DNA of 64,000 nucleotides from Babylonia areolata (lineage: Eukaryota; Mollusca; Gastropoda; Neogastropoda; Buccinidae). Below the pieces are notes generated by a model that saw only the letters and a list, made by a program, of their open reading frames with translations, was not told the DNA's origin and did no database searches. Position 1 is the stretch's first letter; each line of letters opens with the position of its first letter. Below are positions 40,886 to 52,510 of this stretch, piece after piece. A program made the translations under genes and the position numbers. Location of the stretch: the NCBI RefSeq assembly GCF_041734735.1, contig NC_134882.1, forward strand, positions 18,323,915 through 18,387,914, in the 5' to 3' direction.

Positions 40886-41740
40886 GTAAGAGCTTTATAA
40901 AGTTGATTTTTTTGTCTTTTGGCACAGTTATTCTTGTGGACCCAGCATTTGTAGAAAGTGTCGATCTGTTATTATCATTATGATACTCTGTATAGTGCCT
41001 ATCTTCGGTCTGAGACAAACTGTAAGTGCAAATTCTAAAAGCAAACTTGCAGCTGTCAGGCACTCTTTTGTTTTGCTACAGAACACCTTGTGATTGTCAC
41101 AGGCTGTGCAGGCCTGTTTAGCATTTGAATAATAAAATATAGGAAGGAGAGACAGCCAAGTCCTTGTGTTTTAGAATCTGAGTACATATATCCAGTTTTA
41201 GTTCAGATTCCATGAGGAAGACTGTGATCTCACAGTCAAGTGCCTTCAGAATAATTTGGTAAACTCATCACATACTGGATAGCATTCCCACACAGACCAG
41301 AGGAATGTGTTAGTCGTAACACATGTGTGTCTTTGAGAACATTGCTCTGATTTCCTGACCAATGCATACATTTTAAGGACACTGTCACAGGGAACACCTC
41401 CAGCATTGTGGCACCTCCAAAGCAGCAAGCTTGAGGCTGAGGCCAGTGACAGAATCGGTTGGCATGTAATCACAAGAGCAGTCAGCAGCTTGGAGGATGA
41501 CCACCGAAGCAAACTCACCAGTGCCAGAGAGAGGAGGAAGGCTGAAGCTCAGATCCTGACTGCTGCAGCTTTTATGTGTCCCCACCGTCCTCGAGTGTGA
41601 GGTTCATACATTGGAGTCATGAGGCACACCTGAACCCACCAGAATTAACGATTGTTTTGTAAGCTAATCTTCATTGCCTTTGACAGACCACCACATGTCT
41701 GTAAATTTACTGATTTGTTTTTTGCTTTGTTTTTCCCCAG

Positions 41741-41834
41741 GTTTCTTGCACAGAAAGTCATCAGACTCGTCGTTCACAGCACATGTGGGGCACACGATGA
41801 TCATGCTGCTGGAAGGGGTGCCGCCAGGAATGCA
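41741..41834 (+). CDS. BLTP1: BLTP1 exon 34
   Basis: Acceptor TTTTCCCCAG, donor GTCAGT, phase 1 to 2. It encodes FLHRKSSDSSFTAHVGHTMI and MLLEGVPPGMQ (window residues about 2934-2965). Human has VLHQKMTETCATAHIGGVNI and VLLEGITPNIQ. Confidence 0.93.
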
Positions 41835-42492
41835 GTCAGTAGTTTCTCTGTGTTCATTTTGTATTGATCAGACCATGAGCTTTTAGAATATGTTGCTTTG
41901 TATCCTGTTTATTATATATGCAGTATTTTTTCATCTGTAATAGTAGGTAGTGTTAGGCACCCCAAATAGTGATTTAGAATTTTTTTTTTTTTTTATACTT
42001 TCTTGGATTATCCATGATTTGGAGTGAATGCCATTTCCAGTTGCTGTTAAAGTCGTGCGATCAAAATCAAAATGATACTGATACAGAGGTTGCCAGAAAT
42101 GGGGAATTTAAGATCCTGTCAAATCGTAGATATCAAAATGGGCTGAAGGAAATAATGTCAGTGAAGTGAATACAAAATGATGTGATTAAAAAAGAAGAAA
42201 ATGTATTTCACTGTGTCAGGAAATATACTAGTTTGGGGGATATTAGGGTGTCCTGTAATGTTTGACTGGTATTATATTGTGCTTTTTAGATTTTCCTAAA
42301 TTAGTTTTTTGATTATTATCATAAACCCAACGTGCTGATGAGGTCTTGATAGCCTACCATAGGTTTGTGTAGAACATTATGACAACAGAAAAAAGGAAAA
42401 AAAAAGCAATTGCATAAAAATGAAAAGAAAGTAAAGTGAAAGATACAGAGAGGACAAACTGTAGAACTAAAAACACTTCCCTCACACCACAG

Positions 42493-42705
42493 AACTGTGG
42501 TGACGATCAACATCAGCCGTTCCCAAGCCCTGCTGACGACGGTGATGCGACGTGGGAAGGAGCGGAACTCTGCGCTGGTGTCGGTGGGCATGATCGATGT
42601 GAACATCCCCCAGCATCCTGTGGTGCTGCATGGAATGATGACGCGCAGCTCTCGCCGCCTCACCACCACTCTGCAGGAGTTCCGCTGGCCTCTGTCTCGG
42701 GCAGG
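42493..42705 (+). CDS. BLTP1: BLTP1 exon 35
   Basis: Acceptor CACACCACAG, donor GTGCGT, phase 2 to 2. It encodes TVVTINISRSQALLTTVMRR, ALVSVGMIDVNIPQHPVVLH and GMMTRSSRRLTTTLQEF (window residues about 2966-3036). Human has TVVKCSIAKSQALYSAQRG and VGAISINIPQHPATLHSMMV. The donor after GCAGG is fixed by the phase of exon 36. Confidence 0.94.
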
Positions 42706-43290
42706 GTGCGTACTCTGTGTTTTTTTGGGGGGTGTCTGCTGTGTTTGCTTGGATGGTCATTTGTGTGGCCTCTGTCTTGGGCAGGGTGCATACTGTGTGT
42801 TTTTTGGGGGGGTCTGCTGTGTTTGCTTGGATGATTATTTGTGTGGCCTCTGTCTTGGGCAGGGTGTGTACTGTGTGCTTTTTGGGGGGTCTGCTATGTT
42901 TTTTTGGATGGTCATTTGTGTGGTCCTATGTCTCTTCCAGGGTGCATACTGTGTTCTTTTGCGGGTCTTCTGCATTTGGTGGTCATTTGTGTTTTGTTTT
43001 GTGTGGTCTTCTGTCTTGGACAGGGTTTGGACTGTGTACTTTTGGGGGTCTTCTGTGTCTGGTGGTGTTTTGTGTGGTCTTCCGTCTCGGGCAGAGTTCA
43101 TACTGTGTGCTTTTGAGGTCATCTCTGTGTTTGTTTGGTGGCCGTTTCTGTGGTGTTTTGTGTGGCCTTCTGTCTTTTGCAGGGTGTGTACTGTGTTCTT
43201 TTGGGGGTCTTCTGTGTTTGATGGTGGTTTGTATGGTGTTTTGTGTGGCTTCTGTCTTGGGCAGGGTTCATACTGTGTGCTTCTTGGGGA
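42683..43290 (+). repeat. Minisatellite of about 78-82-bp units carrying exon 35 end and 5' splice site
   Basis: Eight copies of GGCCTCTGTCTTGGGCAGG followed by GTGCATACTGTGTG, a G-rich run, GTCTGCTGTGTTTG and GATGGTCATTTGTGT. Donor-like GT at 42706 (real), 42786, 42864, 42942, 43025, 43184 and 43266; the copy near 43095 is altered. Each unit also carries an acceptor-like CTTGGGCAG, so all units keep both splice signals. Confidence 0.94.
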
Positions 43291-43309
43291 TCTTCTGGGT
43301 TTGTTTGAT

Positions 43310-43795
43310 GGTTATTTGTTTTGTATTGTTTGTGGGTGTGAGGTGGTGGTGGTGTTTTGTTGTGGTGTTTTATTGTTATGCGATGTGGTGTGGTGTATAC
43401 CATGGTGGTGGTGTTTTATTGTGTTATGTTGTATTGTGTCATCATGTGTTATGTGGTATTGTTGTGTTGATGTGTTCTAACATGTTATATTTTGTGTTGT
43501 GCCATATTATATGCTGTTGTATTATATTGTTTCTTTGATGTCTTGTGATGTGTTGTAATGTTTTGTGTTGTGTTGTATTGTGTTGCATTGCATATGTTTT
43601 GTTATTATGCTGTAATGTGTTGTATTGTGATGTTTTGTGTTGCATTACCCTGTATTTTATTATTTTGTTTTGTGTTGTGTTTTCTTCTTCTTCTTCTTCT
43701 TCTTCCGTGTTCCCTCGTGTTGTGTTTTGATGTGTTGAGTTGTGTCCTGTCAGAATGTGTTGTGTCATAATGTGTTGTATTACATTGCACTGGGT
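43310..43795 (+). repeat. GT-rich (TGTTGTG/TATTGTG) low-complexity region
   Basis: Pentamer-like TGTTG and TATTG runs on one strand, ending in a (TTC)n tract at 43681-43705. It is continuous with the minisatellite before it. Confidence 0.85.
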
Positions 43796-44011
43796 TTTTT
43801 TTTTTTTTTTACTGCTCTGTGCTGTATTCCAGAACTCTGAATAGCACTCCATTGCTGAACATTGAATGGTCTTGTGCAGAAAAATGTATAATGTATAATG
43901 AACTGAAATCTAATCTTGAAAATAAGACCTCAGTATTTCACAGAACATTACATTTGGTGAAAGTTTCAAGACCAGTGTTCAGTAAATCAGCAGATTCTGC
44001 AGTATAGCGGC

Positions 44012-44012
<1 letters not shown>

Positions 44013-44086
<74 letters not shown>
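44013..44086 (+). repeat. (GT)n(GA)n microsatellite
   Basis: GT run 44013-44047 changing to a GA run to about 44086. Confidence 0.97.
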
Positions 44087-44089
<3 letters not shown>

Positions 44090-45599
44090 CATATCTGCAT
44101 TTGCATTTGGACACATGTTTATATTTTTACCTTTGTGTATATATATCTGTTTATCTGTATCTATATCTATCCATATATGATTTTTTTTCTATGCGGTGTA
44201 TGGGTTTGCTTGCAGGTATATATACAGAGGTAGTAGCCTGTGGGCATATTTAAATCCCACCCAATTAGATATATCTGCATTTTTAATAGATGAAGACATA
44301 TATCAGAGATGATGTATTATGTCATGTGGCGGTGTTATAGGTTTACCATCAACATGCAACAGCATCCAGTTACATCCAGTCTAGTGAGGTGAGGGTAACA
44401 CTTTGTCATGACCATACACAACTGTGTCAGTTTGGTTCTCCCTCAGTTCCGGATGTGTGTAACAGTGTGCTACTCACCTGATGGTACTTCTAGGTTTTCA
44501 CAGGCACCAGTTCAGTTTTTTTTGATTTGTTGATAGATAGATATTTTGCATTTATGTTATGAAGTTAGAAAATATTATTTATTTATTTTATTTGGCTTTT
44601 GGTGGTAGCGTCTATTAACATAAATTCTCCCTTTGAAGGCATGTTTGCTTGTGTGTGCACTCATACAAACACATGTATGTTACATTACTTGTGTACATAT
44701 ACCAGTGATATATTTGCAGATTCATCCAAATTTTATGTGATCATGGACCTGTTCTGAAAGAAAAAAGTAATAAAATAATGAAAACATGATTAAATTTTCT
44801 TCTAGAAAGACATGTACACACCATATTTGTTCTTATGTGTTTTGTCTTTGGTGTAGGCCAAACTTTCCTTGAAGTTAAGATAAATTCAGTTTGAACAATG
44901 ATGAATCTGAATTAAAAAAAAGAGAAAAAAAAACAACCTTGCTGCCTTGTGTGTTTAATACACCACAGGCTGTGAGCTTTTTCATTATAAATAGCATTCC
45001 CACCTGTTGGAAATTATGTGCCATAAATTTCCTTTTTTTCTATTGCTATATTTGTTTCAGCCTTTTTCCTTTCCTTACTGATATCTCTTCCATTCTATTT
45101 TCTGCCTTGTTGGTCCATTTACCATCTTCTTCTTCTTTTTTCTTTTAATAGAAAGACTTTAATTCTTTTTTCTTTCTCAGAACTTGATGATTAGGCATCA
45201 TTGTTGTGCTGTACTCTTTTTTGTGCCAAGGATGTGTGAGTTAGCTGTTAGCAATTATGTGATTTGTATGCCTATTGTTATACATAGTTGTTTTTTTATG
45301 TATGATTATGTTTATGTTCAGGTTAGTTTTGTGTTAAACCTCTGTGGAAAAAATTATTGATGGAATGGTTAATGTCAGAGGCATGTCTAAGCTTTTTATG
45401 CATGAATATGAATACTTTTGTGTGATTTTCTTTTCCAAATGTTTTTATTTTTTTCCCCCAGGTTCTACAAGAGCAATACATTGTTTGTCAGCTCAGATAT
45501 GTTGCTGACTGGCCTATAAGCAACAAAGATGATAATGAGACTAATACCAGACCTGTGTATTATTGGAGTAAGACACCTGTCCTTGTTCATGACGCCGAG

Positions 45600-45960
45600 T
45601 TTGTTCAATCCTTTTGGTTAGTCCACAAAACTCAGCTTCCTCTCCCTGTTTGAGTACAGCTGACCTTCCATGTCTTTGGTGCATCTTGTCAGTATCTGGG
45701 TTTGAGTGTGGCAGCCCTCCCCCCAACCTTTTGCCTGCATCTTGTCAGTATTTCAGCTTGAGTACATCTTAACGTTCACCTGTTTTAAACACCTTGTTAG
45801 TATTTGGGTTTGTTTGCAGGCGATGTTTTCATCGTTTTTAGTACATCTTTTAAGTGTTTGTGTTTGAGTGCAGCTGACCTTTCACCTTGATAGTGCATAT
45901 TTCAGTGTTGGTTTGATTTTTTTTTAAGGAGTTTTAAAAAATTTTTTGATTAAAAAAAAA
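45600..45960 (+). repeat. Degenerate tandem repeat, about 70-80-bp period
   Basis: TTTGAGTACAGCTGACCTT, then TTGGTGCATCTTGTCAGTAT and variants recur about four times near 45652, 45710, 45755 and 45867. Confidence 0.65.
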
Positions 45961-46747
45961 AGTCTTTTTATTGCAGCTGATATTTTTTCACCTCTTTAAT
46001 GCATCTTGTTTGGGTAAAGTACAGCATACCTTGTTCAGTCCTGAAATGGCTCTTTTGCGCTTGGCTGGGCTATATACGCAATGTGATTTTATTTAATTTG
46101 AGCATACGTTGTTTCATATGTGTGTTTTTGTAGTTCTGAATTTAACACACTGAATGATACTCTTAAGCAGAGAAAGAAATGGTTTCTCACATGTAGGTTA
46201 CAGGAATTTCCCAGTTCCCATCATCAGCATAGACTGAATTTTATTCATGTACATATTTTATCTCATTCTGCACGATCATGAGATTTTGAATGATAATTGG
46301 ATGCATAAATGTCTGTTCATGGTCAGAATTTTTGCAGCATGACTGAACCTGTTGATAAATCAACCATCTGTTATTCATTTGGTGCTTGATGATACATGTA
46401 AGTGCTCACCCCCATTTCGTGCAAATTTCACCCTACATTTGGAGGTGGGTAATTTACTGGGTACTCTACCCTTCACAGGGCCCCGTTCCCTTTCTTAGTT
46501 TCACCACACAGCACTGGCTGGGCTGGGAGTGACAACAAAACTGAAAGTGAAACAAGACACTTTTCTTTTCTGTGTGTGTATGGGGGGTGGGGGTGGGGTT
46601 GAGGGTGTGTGTGTGGGTGTTTACAAGGTATTTTACCCTGTTCACCATTTTTAACCCAAATGGGTGTGGAGATCAGGGGGGTTAGTAGATACTGGGTGTT
46701 TTTACAAGGTAGTTAACGATGACATGTTTGTGCCTTCTTTTGTTCAG

Positions 46748-46955
46748 GAAAGGCCAGGACTTGAACGATTCCAACAACGCTGCCCCCCAGCCGCTGGACA
46801 CGGTGGAGGAGTCTGACAAGACGGACTCCAAGCAGCCAATCAAAAAGAGCAGCGAGAAGGTGAAGGACAAGAACCTGCACATCCACTTCAAGGCCCTGTT
46901 CCATGGGCTGACCATCGGAGCCTCCATCCTGCCCTCGCTTAAAGCTCAGCACAAG
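46748..46955 (+). CDS. BLTP1: BLTP1 exon 36
   Basis: Acceptor TTTTGTTCAG, donor GTGGGC, phase 2 to 0. A charged linker (KGQDLNDSNN, VEESDKTDSK) precedes LHIHFKALFHGLTIGASILP and SLKAQHK (window residues about 3037-3105). Human has LKFSAMLDGIAIGAALLPSL and KAEYK. Confidence 0.95.
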
Positions 46956-47030
46956 GTGGGCTGGTTTGGACTCTCTTCTTCGTGTTTGGGAGGGCAGGGG
47001 AGGGATATGGGGGTGTGGGTGGGAGTGAGG

Positions 47031-47034
<4 letters not shown>

Positions 47035-47065
<31 letters not shown>
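47035..47065 (+). repeat. (GA)n microsatellite
   Basis: GA run within a G-rich stretch after exon 36. Confidence 0.95.
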
Positions 47066-47068
<3 letters not shown>

Positions 47069-48027
47069 AAAGACTAACAGTGACATTGACACTGACAAAA
47101 GTTTAATTGTCAGGCCACCTGCCCGTACTCAACTGTGAGTGGGGATACGTGTGGGAAGAAGTGAAGGGAGTGGGTGGATAGGATAGGGTTTTTTTTTCAC
47201 ACATGCATCAAGAGAGAGAGAGAGAGTGTGTGTGTGTGTATCTGTCTGCAAGCCTGTTATGTGGTTTTTCAAATACAGTGAATTGGTGAATTTATGCAGT
47301 TTTATAATGTCTCCATGTATATGTACATGTCAGTGTGTATGAGTGCATTGTGCATATTTGTATGTACTCATATATATATATGAATGAGCAAGTGAAGAGA
47401 AGAAAATATGCATGGCAGTGCAAATGAAAATGGATACACGTTTCTCGTCAATTTTTGTGATAATAGTTGGTTTGTATTCCTTGCTGATTCTGTTGTGAAG
47501 ATTTTGTTTTGAACAAAACAGATGGTTGTTGCTGTTCTGTGTGACTGACTTGTCACTTTCAGAGCAATGACAAACAGTCCAGCCAAAAACAGATCAGTCT
47601 GTTAGCAGACAACAGGCTGGGCAGATCTGCAAAACCAACATAATAGTTTGACTCAAGACTATTGGCTTCAAATAAAAGAATTCAGTATGTGCCTGTTTTT
47701 TTATTTTATTTTTTTTTTTTATTGACTTAATGATTGACCGACCACTCCTCACCCAAAAATGATAGAAAACAAGGACAGCGTGCACATGCTCTCTCTTACC
47801 CCCCTCCCCACGTTACATGTACAGCACACACACATCCACCTTCCACACAAAATTACTTCAAAACACAACAGCAACATGCTCTTCTTTTTTTGTCTATAAG
47901 TTTAGGACACAGTTTTAGGTTTCTCTCTGGCTGGCTGGTTTTTTTTTCTGTTTCTGTCTGTGCCATTTCTGTTCTCCTTCTTTTTTCTTTTGTTTGTTTA
48001 TTTAATGTTGTGTGTTTATGAGTGCAG

Positions 48028-48117
48028 ACGGGGACCATCACAGTAACTGGCATTACAGGGAAGAAGGCCCGCTTCAACCTGGTCCTGCCTAAACACACCC
48101 TGAGCTTCAAGTCCAAG
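48028..48117 (+). CDS. BLTP1: BLTP1 exon 37
   Basis: A 90-bp exon, acceptor GAGTGCAG, donor GTATTT, phase 0 to 0. It encodes TGTITVTGITGKKARFNLVL and PKHTLSFKSK (window residues about 3106-3135). Human has GMTGAQTRFTFELPNHRLRF and TSK. Confidence 0.93.
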
Positions 48118-48164
48118 GTATTTAAAACAAGGCAAAAAAAAAGAAAAAAAAAGAAAAAGATATT

Positions 48165-48304
48165 TGCATGTGTGTGTGGGTTTTTTTTGTGTGCGTATGG
48201 GTGTGTGTGTGTTTGTGCATGTGTGTGTGTGTTGTTGTGTGTATGTGTACATGTGAGTGTGTGTCTGTGGAGTGTGAATGTGTGTGCATGTGCATGTGTG
48301 TGTG

Positions 48305-48342
<38 letters not shown>

Positions 48343-48345
48343 CTC
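48165..48345 (+). repeat. GT-rich microsatellite region
   Basis: Imperfect GT repeats, pure at about 48308-48341. Confidence 0.92.
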
Positions 48346-48975
48346 TTTGTGACTGACATATTACTGTAATGCCCTTTGAGAGGTTTGAAAACAGTCTTCA
48401 TCCTCCTCTTCTTCCTGTACAAAACAAAATGGTCCCATTATTTATTTTGCGGACAATTTTCATCTTTAATTAAATTTCATTTTGGTCAGAAATGGTGGCA
48501 CATGGCTGTTCAGTTTCATTTCTATTTCATTTTCCTACTGAAATGAATGTCTTTTGGTACGTAGCTGCCTGAACAGTTGCAGCTCCCACCTCTTGTAAAA
48601 CCATGCCTCATTATTAGAAACCCCAAACAGATATCCAGAGAAAGTTATTGCGTATCTTATTTCATGGAAATTTGGTTGAACCAGAAAACAGGTGCTTATT
48701 GTAGCCGCATAGGGCTGCAAACAAGAATATATTATATTGGAATGATGAAAACAGTGGCTCATGGGAAGAGGTTCAGATGCACTTGATGTTTGAAATTCAG
48801 CAACAAAATGACCAAAGAGGTTGGAATTCTGTTAATATCCTGTCACTCTTACCTGTGATTGTAGACATACTGACTTTCTGACCTTGTGTTGATTGTAGCG
48901 AACTGACTACAAAAAAAAAAAAAAAAAAAAAGCACACTAGACCTCATTTTTGCCCAACTCTTCCACACCGTCCAG

Positions 48976-49227
48976 GTGACAACGTCAGGGGAGACAACCA
49001 TCCCCTCCTCGGCGAGCATCGAGTTGCCCCCCATCCAGGTGATCGCGGACTACCGGCACGCCAAGTCTGACGTGAACACGGCAAGCCAGGCATCGGGGAT
49101 CGAGGAGGGGCTGCAGCTGAGGGAGGGCAGCTACCTGAACGCGGTGGCCGAGGTGGGCATGCTGGAGCACAGCCTGACCACCGACCTGCTGAACCACCTG
49201 GTCTTTGTGCAGAAAGTCTTCATGAAG
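48976..49227 (+). CDS. BLTP1: BLTP1 exon 38
   Basis: Acceptor CACCGTCCAG, donor GTGAGC, phase 0 to 0. It encodes VTTSGETTIPSSASIELPPI, EGSYLNAVAEVGMLEHSLTT and DLLNHLVFVQKVFMK (window residues about 3136-3219). Human has STIPPSASLNLPPV, YLRCVAEVGSFEHNLTT and an identical DLLNHLVFVQKVFMK. Confidence 0.97.
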
Positions 49228-49661
49228 GTGAGCTGTGATGGTCATCATCTTGTTGTTGTTGTTGTGTAAGGTTCATTCGTTACAACCAGAGAGAACACTG
49301 ATTGGACTTTCAAAACCCCATGTGTGCCATAGCACATATCACATGCATGCATAGTGACATGGCTGATGACATCATCAGAAGAAGGGAAATAACTCTGAAA
49401 GGCTGAAAATTCACACAGTTTATCTAGAGAGGTATAACTCCAGGCTTATAGTTTTGGATATTGTTTTATGACTTGAGACATCACTTTCTACTGTTTTTTT
49501 CCCCTGGCACTGAAGGAGTTATTAAAATCTTTATTCTAGGCAGCTGTAGGCTGAGGTACAGTTCAAGATACAAAGAGAGTCAGGGTGACAGTGCTGTGAG
49601 TGGTCATTGCATGCAAGGGAAGGAGCAGAGAGGCAGAGACAAAGAGAGTGGTGCTGCAGAT

Positions 49662-49860
49662 AAAAGAACCCACTGCAACAAAGGGTTGTCTCTGGTAAAA
49701 TTCTGTGGAAAAATCCACTTTGATAGGAAAACAAATAAAATTGCAGGCAGAAAAAAAGAAGAAAAAAAAAGGTGTCACTCAGTGTAGTGACGCGCTCTCC
49801 CTGGGGAGAGCAGCCCAGATTTCACACAGAGAAATCTGTTGTGACAAAAAGAGTAATACA
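49662..49860 (+). mobile_element. SINE family B, 3' fragment with CAATA tail
   Basis: AAAAGAACCCACTGCAACAA, CACGCGCTCTCC-like GACGCGCTCTCCCTGGGGAG and CACACAGAGAAATCTGTTGT match the 3' half of 13132-13560. It is followed by (CAATA)n to about 49975, an expanded tail. Confidence 0.85.
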
Positions 49861-49994
49861 ATACATTACAATTCAATATAATACAATACAATATAATGTT
49901 TGTTGATAAAATACAATACAAATACAGCACAATACAATACAGTACAATGCAATACAATACAAAGCAATACATTGTTTATTTATGTTTTATACAG

Positions 49995-50123
49995 GAGGTG
50001 AACGAGGTGGTGCAGAAAGTGTCGGGCAGCGACCAGCCCATGTGGTTGTGGTCAGAGGAGGACCGACGTGTCATCGAGACCCACCACGACACCCTGCTCT
50101 ACTCCTTTTCCATCCGTCTCAAG
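49995..50123 (+). CDS. BLTP1: BLTP1 exon 39
   Basis: Acceptor TTTATACAG, donor GTAGGA, phase 0 to 0. It encodes EVNEVVQKVSGSDQPMWLW and TLLYSFSIRLK (window residues about 3220-3262). Human has EVNEVIQKVSGGEQPIPLW and ILLYSLNLQFK. Confidence 0.96.
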
Positions 50124-50127
50124 GTAG

Positions 50128-50490
50128 GATGGTCAGTCATGTCAGACTGTGACCTGTTCAGAACAGCAGAGGAGGCAACTGCTGTCCGGACTATCTGAGC
50201 TAGAATTTGAGTATCGTAGAGAGGGTCTTGCCCAAGTTACATCCACCACTCTCTTATCTTTGAGGGTTTTAGAAGAGTCAGCGTTGGGATGGTCCTAAAA
50301 GGCCAGCTAGCCCTCCATGTTACAGCACTAAGAGCCAGCGCAATCTTGCCTTGATGGGTTTTTTTTTTAAAGTAATAGTCTTCACAAAAGACTAAACTGT
50401 AAATGAATTTCCACAGCAGTGGAGAAGCCATTGATCATGCAGCAATCACTTTGCTGTTGTTCCAACAGTAAGCATTAGTCAGTCTCGGAT
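50128..50490 (+). repeat. Dispersed repeat family D, + copy in intron 39
   Basis: CAGTCATGTCAGACTGTGAC, CAGCAGAGGAGGCAACTGCT and AAAAGGCCAGCTAGCCC to CAATCACTTTGCTGTTG matches 11424-11725. It begins within about 5 bp of the exon 39 donor. Confidence 0.8.
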
Positions 50491-50545
50491 GTAAGCCGCC
50501 ACAGACAGGTGTGGATGCTGCAAGTGTGTTGTCTGCTGGCAGATT

Positions 50546-50612
50546 CATTTCATTTCAGTTTCTAGGAGGCGTCAAAGCATGTGGACTGATCCATTTATGC
50601 TGCACATCATCT
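50546..50612 (-). repeat. Tail-module (family C) fragment, reverse
   Basis: The reverse complement reads GATGATGTGCAGCATAAATG, then GATCAGTCCACATGC, then TTTGACGCCTCCTAGAAACT. Confidence 0.7.
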
Positions 50613-50969
50613 ACTTCAAAAGAAAAAGGTGGAGGTGCAGGCTAAGGATGGGGGTTGATACCTGACCTACAGACAGATCTAAGGCTTTAGTTTGGTCTTG
50701 GAAGCTTACAGAGTAGCGTAATGAGCATCCAATCATTTTTTTTAAATGGATTGAAATGACAGAAAGAAAAATAAATTGCTCCTTAGTTAATTTTAAGCTG
50801 GATAGTGACATTTTGATTTAGTCTTAGATTTATAAGTAAGCTTTGCCAGGTCATTGATTCTTTTGATTTGAACAGTTTGATTGATTGATTGTTGAGATAT
50901 TTTACAAAGTGACTGATTGGTGAAATCATTGATTGACAAATTAGATTATTTTATTTTATTTTACTCCAG

Positions 50970-51090
50970 GGCATCCAAATTACAGCAACCACCCCAACAT
51001 CAAATGCTGTGAGGTTTGAGACAGGAGAAATCACCCTTGACCTTTCCAACAGAGTGCAGATTTCTTCCAAAGACACAGCATCTGACAACG
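50970..51090 (+). CDS. BLTP1: BLTP1 exon 40
   Basis: Acceptor TTTTACTCCAG, donor GTAAAG, phase 0 to 1. It encodes GIQITATTPTSNAVRFETGE and ITLDLSNRVQISSK (window residues about 3263-3302). Human has GIQVTATTPSMRAVRFETGL and IELELSNRLQTKAS. Confidence 0.96.
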
Positions 51091-51399
51091 GTAAAGTGGT
51101 GTCATATTTGCCTTTTTTTATAAATTGTTTTTTATTACTTGTGTATTTTTTAAGATTTGGATTCAGATAAGTAAAAGTGTGGAGTTGGTGTATTTATATG
51201 ATTAATTACGGAAATTACAGGAATGTGAAATTTTGGTGTTACGTGGCACATTCTGTGTTTCAGAGAACCACAAGTAATTTATCATTGATTCAGGGAGCCT
51301 TTCTGGATATTCTGTTATGTTCCTGAACATTGATCAATAATGAAACATCCAAGCAGCTCAATTCTTACAGGATTATGTTGTACGTATATGATAAATAAC

Positions 51400-51662
51400 T
51401 TAATTTGCAAGCATGAGAATGCTGCTGATGAGTATGTTTGTCAGTGAAGGGTTGTCACCTCACTCATATAAGACTGAGCTTACAAGTCAGGATGTTAGTC
51501 ATCATGCTTTATTTGGAAATCTTCCTCTTGGTATTGCATTACTCTTGTTCAGAAAAAAAAAATCAGTTACGTTATTGAAACGTACACAGAAAGTAATAAC
51601 AGAACTTCAGACTGCCGCCACACTGACCTCGCTTGACCAATGTTCAGCAGTCAAAGGGTTTG
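51400..51662 (+). mobile_element. TTAA-flanked piggyBac-like MITE, copy C
   Basis: TTAA at 51400-51403 and a right end of CAGCAGTCAAAGGG at about 51645-51658. The interior matches copies A and B (CATATAAGACTGAGCTTACA, ATCATGCTTTATTTGG, TTCAGAAAAAAAAAATCAGT). The left terminus and right TTAA have drifted. Confidence 0.75.
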
Positions 51663-51722
51663 ATAAGCAGACCTGCTTGCACATGAGATGTTACTTTATC
51701 AGTGAGGTGTTGTGTGTTTCAG

Positions 51723-51796
51723 AACCGGAGGAAGCCCAGAAGATGTTTGTGCAGGCTGTTGTTGACCTGAACTTGGCTTTGGGACAACTGCTTCGG
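51723..51796 (+). CDS. BLTP1: BLTP1 exon 41
   Basis: A 74-bp exon, acceptor GTGTTTCAG, donor GTGAGG, phase 1 to 0. It encodes EPEEAQKMFVQAVVDLNLAL and GQLLR (window residues about 3303-3327). Human has LFGKCQVDLNLALGQIVK. Confidence 0.93.
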
Positions 51797-52329
51797 GTGA
51801 GGGATAGGTGAACTGTTCACATGGCATGGCAAACGCTACACTTTGTTGCATTTCCTTGATTATTTTTCATTTACCTATCTTTTTTTTAAAAAAGAAGAAA
51901 AATGTGTTGCTTATCTTCTCTGTGGTATTGTTTCCATAATGTTGACTGATGCCTGTTCTGATTCTGATTCAAAGACAATTTTTGTTGTCATTGGGGCAAG
52001 TAGATTAAAAGATCTCTACTTGTCCTCCCAAATTTCCACTTGCCCTCCCCAAATAAAGAGACAGTTAATAAAGGTAAGTACTGGAAGCAAGGACAAGTTA
52101 GCTGTCTGTCTATCTGTCTATCTATCTATCTGTCTTTCTACCTACGTCTATAGCCATATGTATGTTTGTAGTATGTTATGTATGTATATATGTATGTATG
52201 CATGCATGCATCTGTCTCAGTCTATCTATCTGTGTCTGTCAAGTGTTTTGTTATTTTTCTGTAATCTAAATGCTTAGCAAGTGGAAATGCATTCTACTTG
52301 GCATTTAGATCATCCATGGATTTTGACAG

Positions 52330-52510
52330 AACCCGGTGTTTGAAGAGGCAGAGCCAGAGTTTCACACGATGGCTTTCTTCAAGACGACGATCAGAGTGCG
52401 CAATGCTCTGCAGGATGAAATGGTGCCGCAGGTGTCCAGCGACCAGGAGGCTTTGCTTATCCACCTGTCCCGGCCCATCATGCTGGCTCAGCCTGCTGCC
52501 TTCGACAAAG
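52330..52510 (+). CDS. BLTP1: BLTP1 exon 42
   Basis: Acceptor GATTTTGACAG, donor GTGTGT leading straight into a GT tract, phase 0 to 1. It encodes EPEFHTMAFFKTTIRVRNAL, SDQEALLIHLSRPIMLAQPA and AFDK (window residues about 3328-3387). Human has DFHQVAYFKTRIGLRNAL and DREAVLITLNRPIVYAQPVA. Confidence 0.96.

Larger units (their letters stand above)
43800..46747 (+). other. Rest of intron 35: AT-rich, few recognisable features
   Basis: Contains a GT/GA microsatellite (44013-44086), a degenerate tandem repeat (45600-45960) and otherwise AT-rich unique-looking sequence. No coding block is recognised. At about 4 kb this is the longest intron in the window. Confidence 0.7.

Noticed and set aside
42497-43480. 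Long 327-codon continuous frame from exon 35 into the intron as a real alternative terminal exon
   Set aside because: Beyond 42705 it is translation of the 78-82-bp array (Cys/Trp/Val-rich) with no conservation. Recorded only as a possible consequence of decoy donor use.
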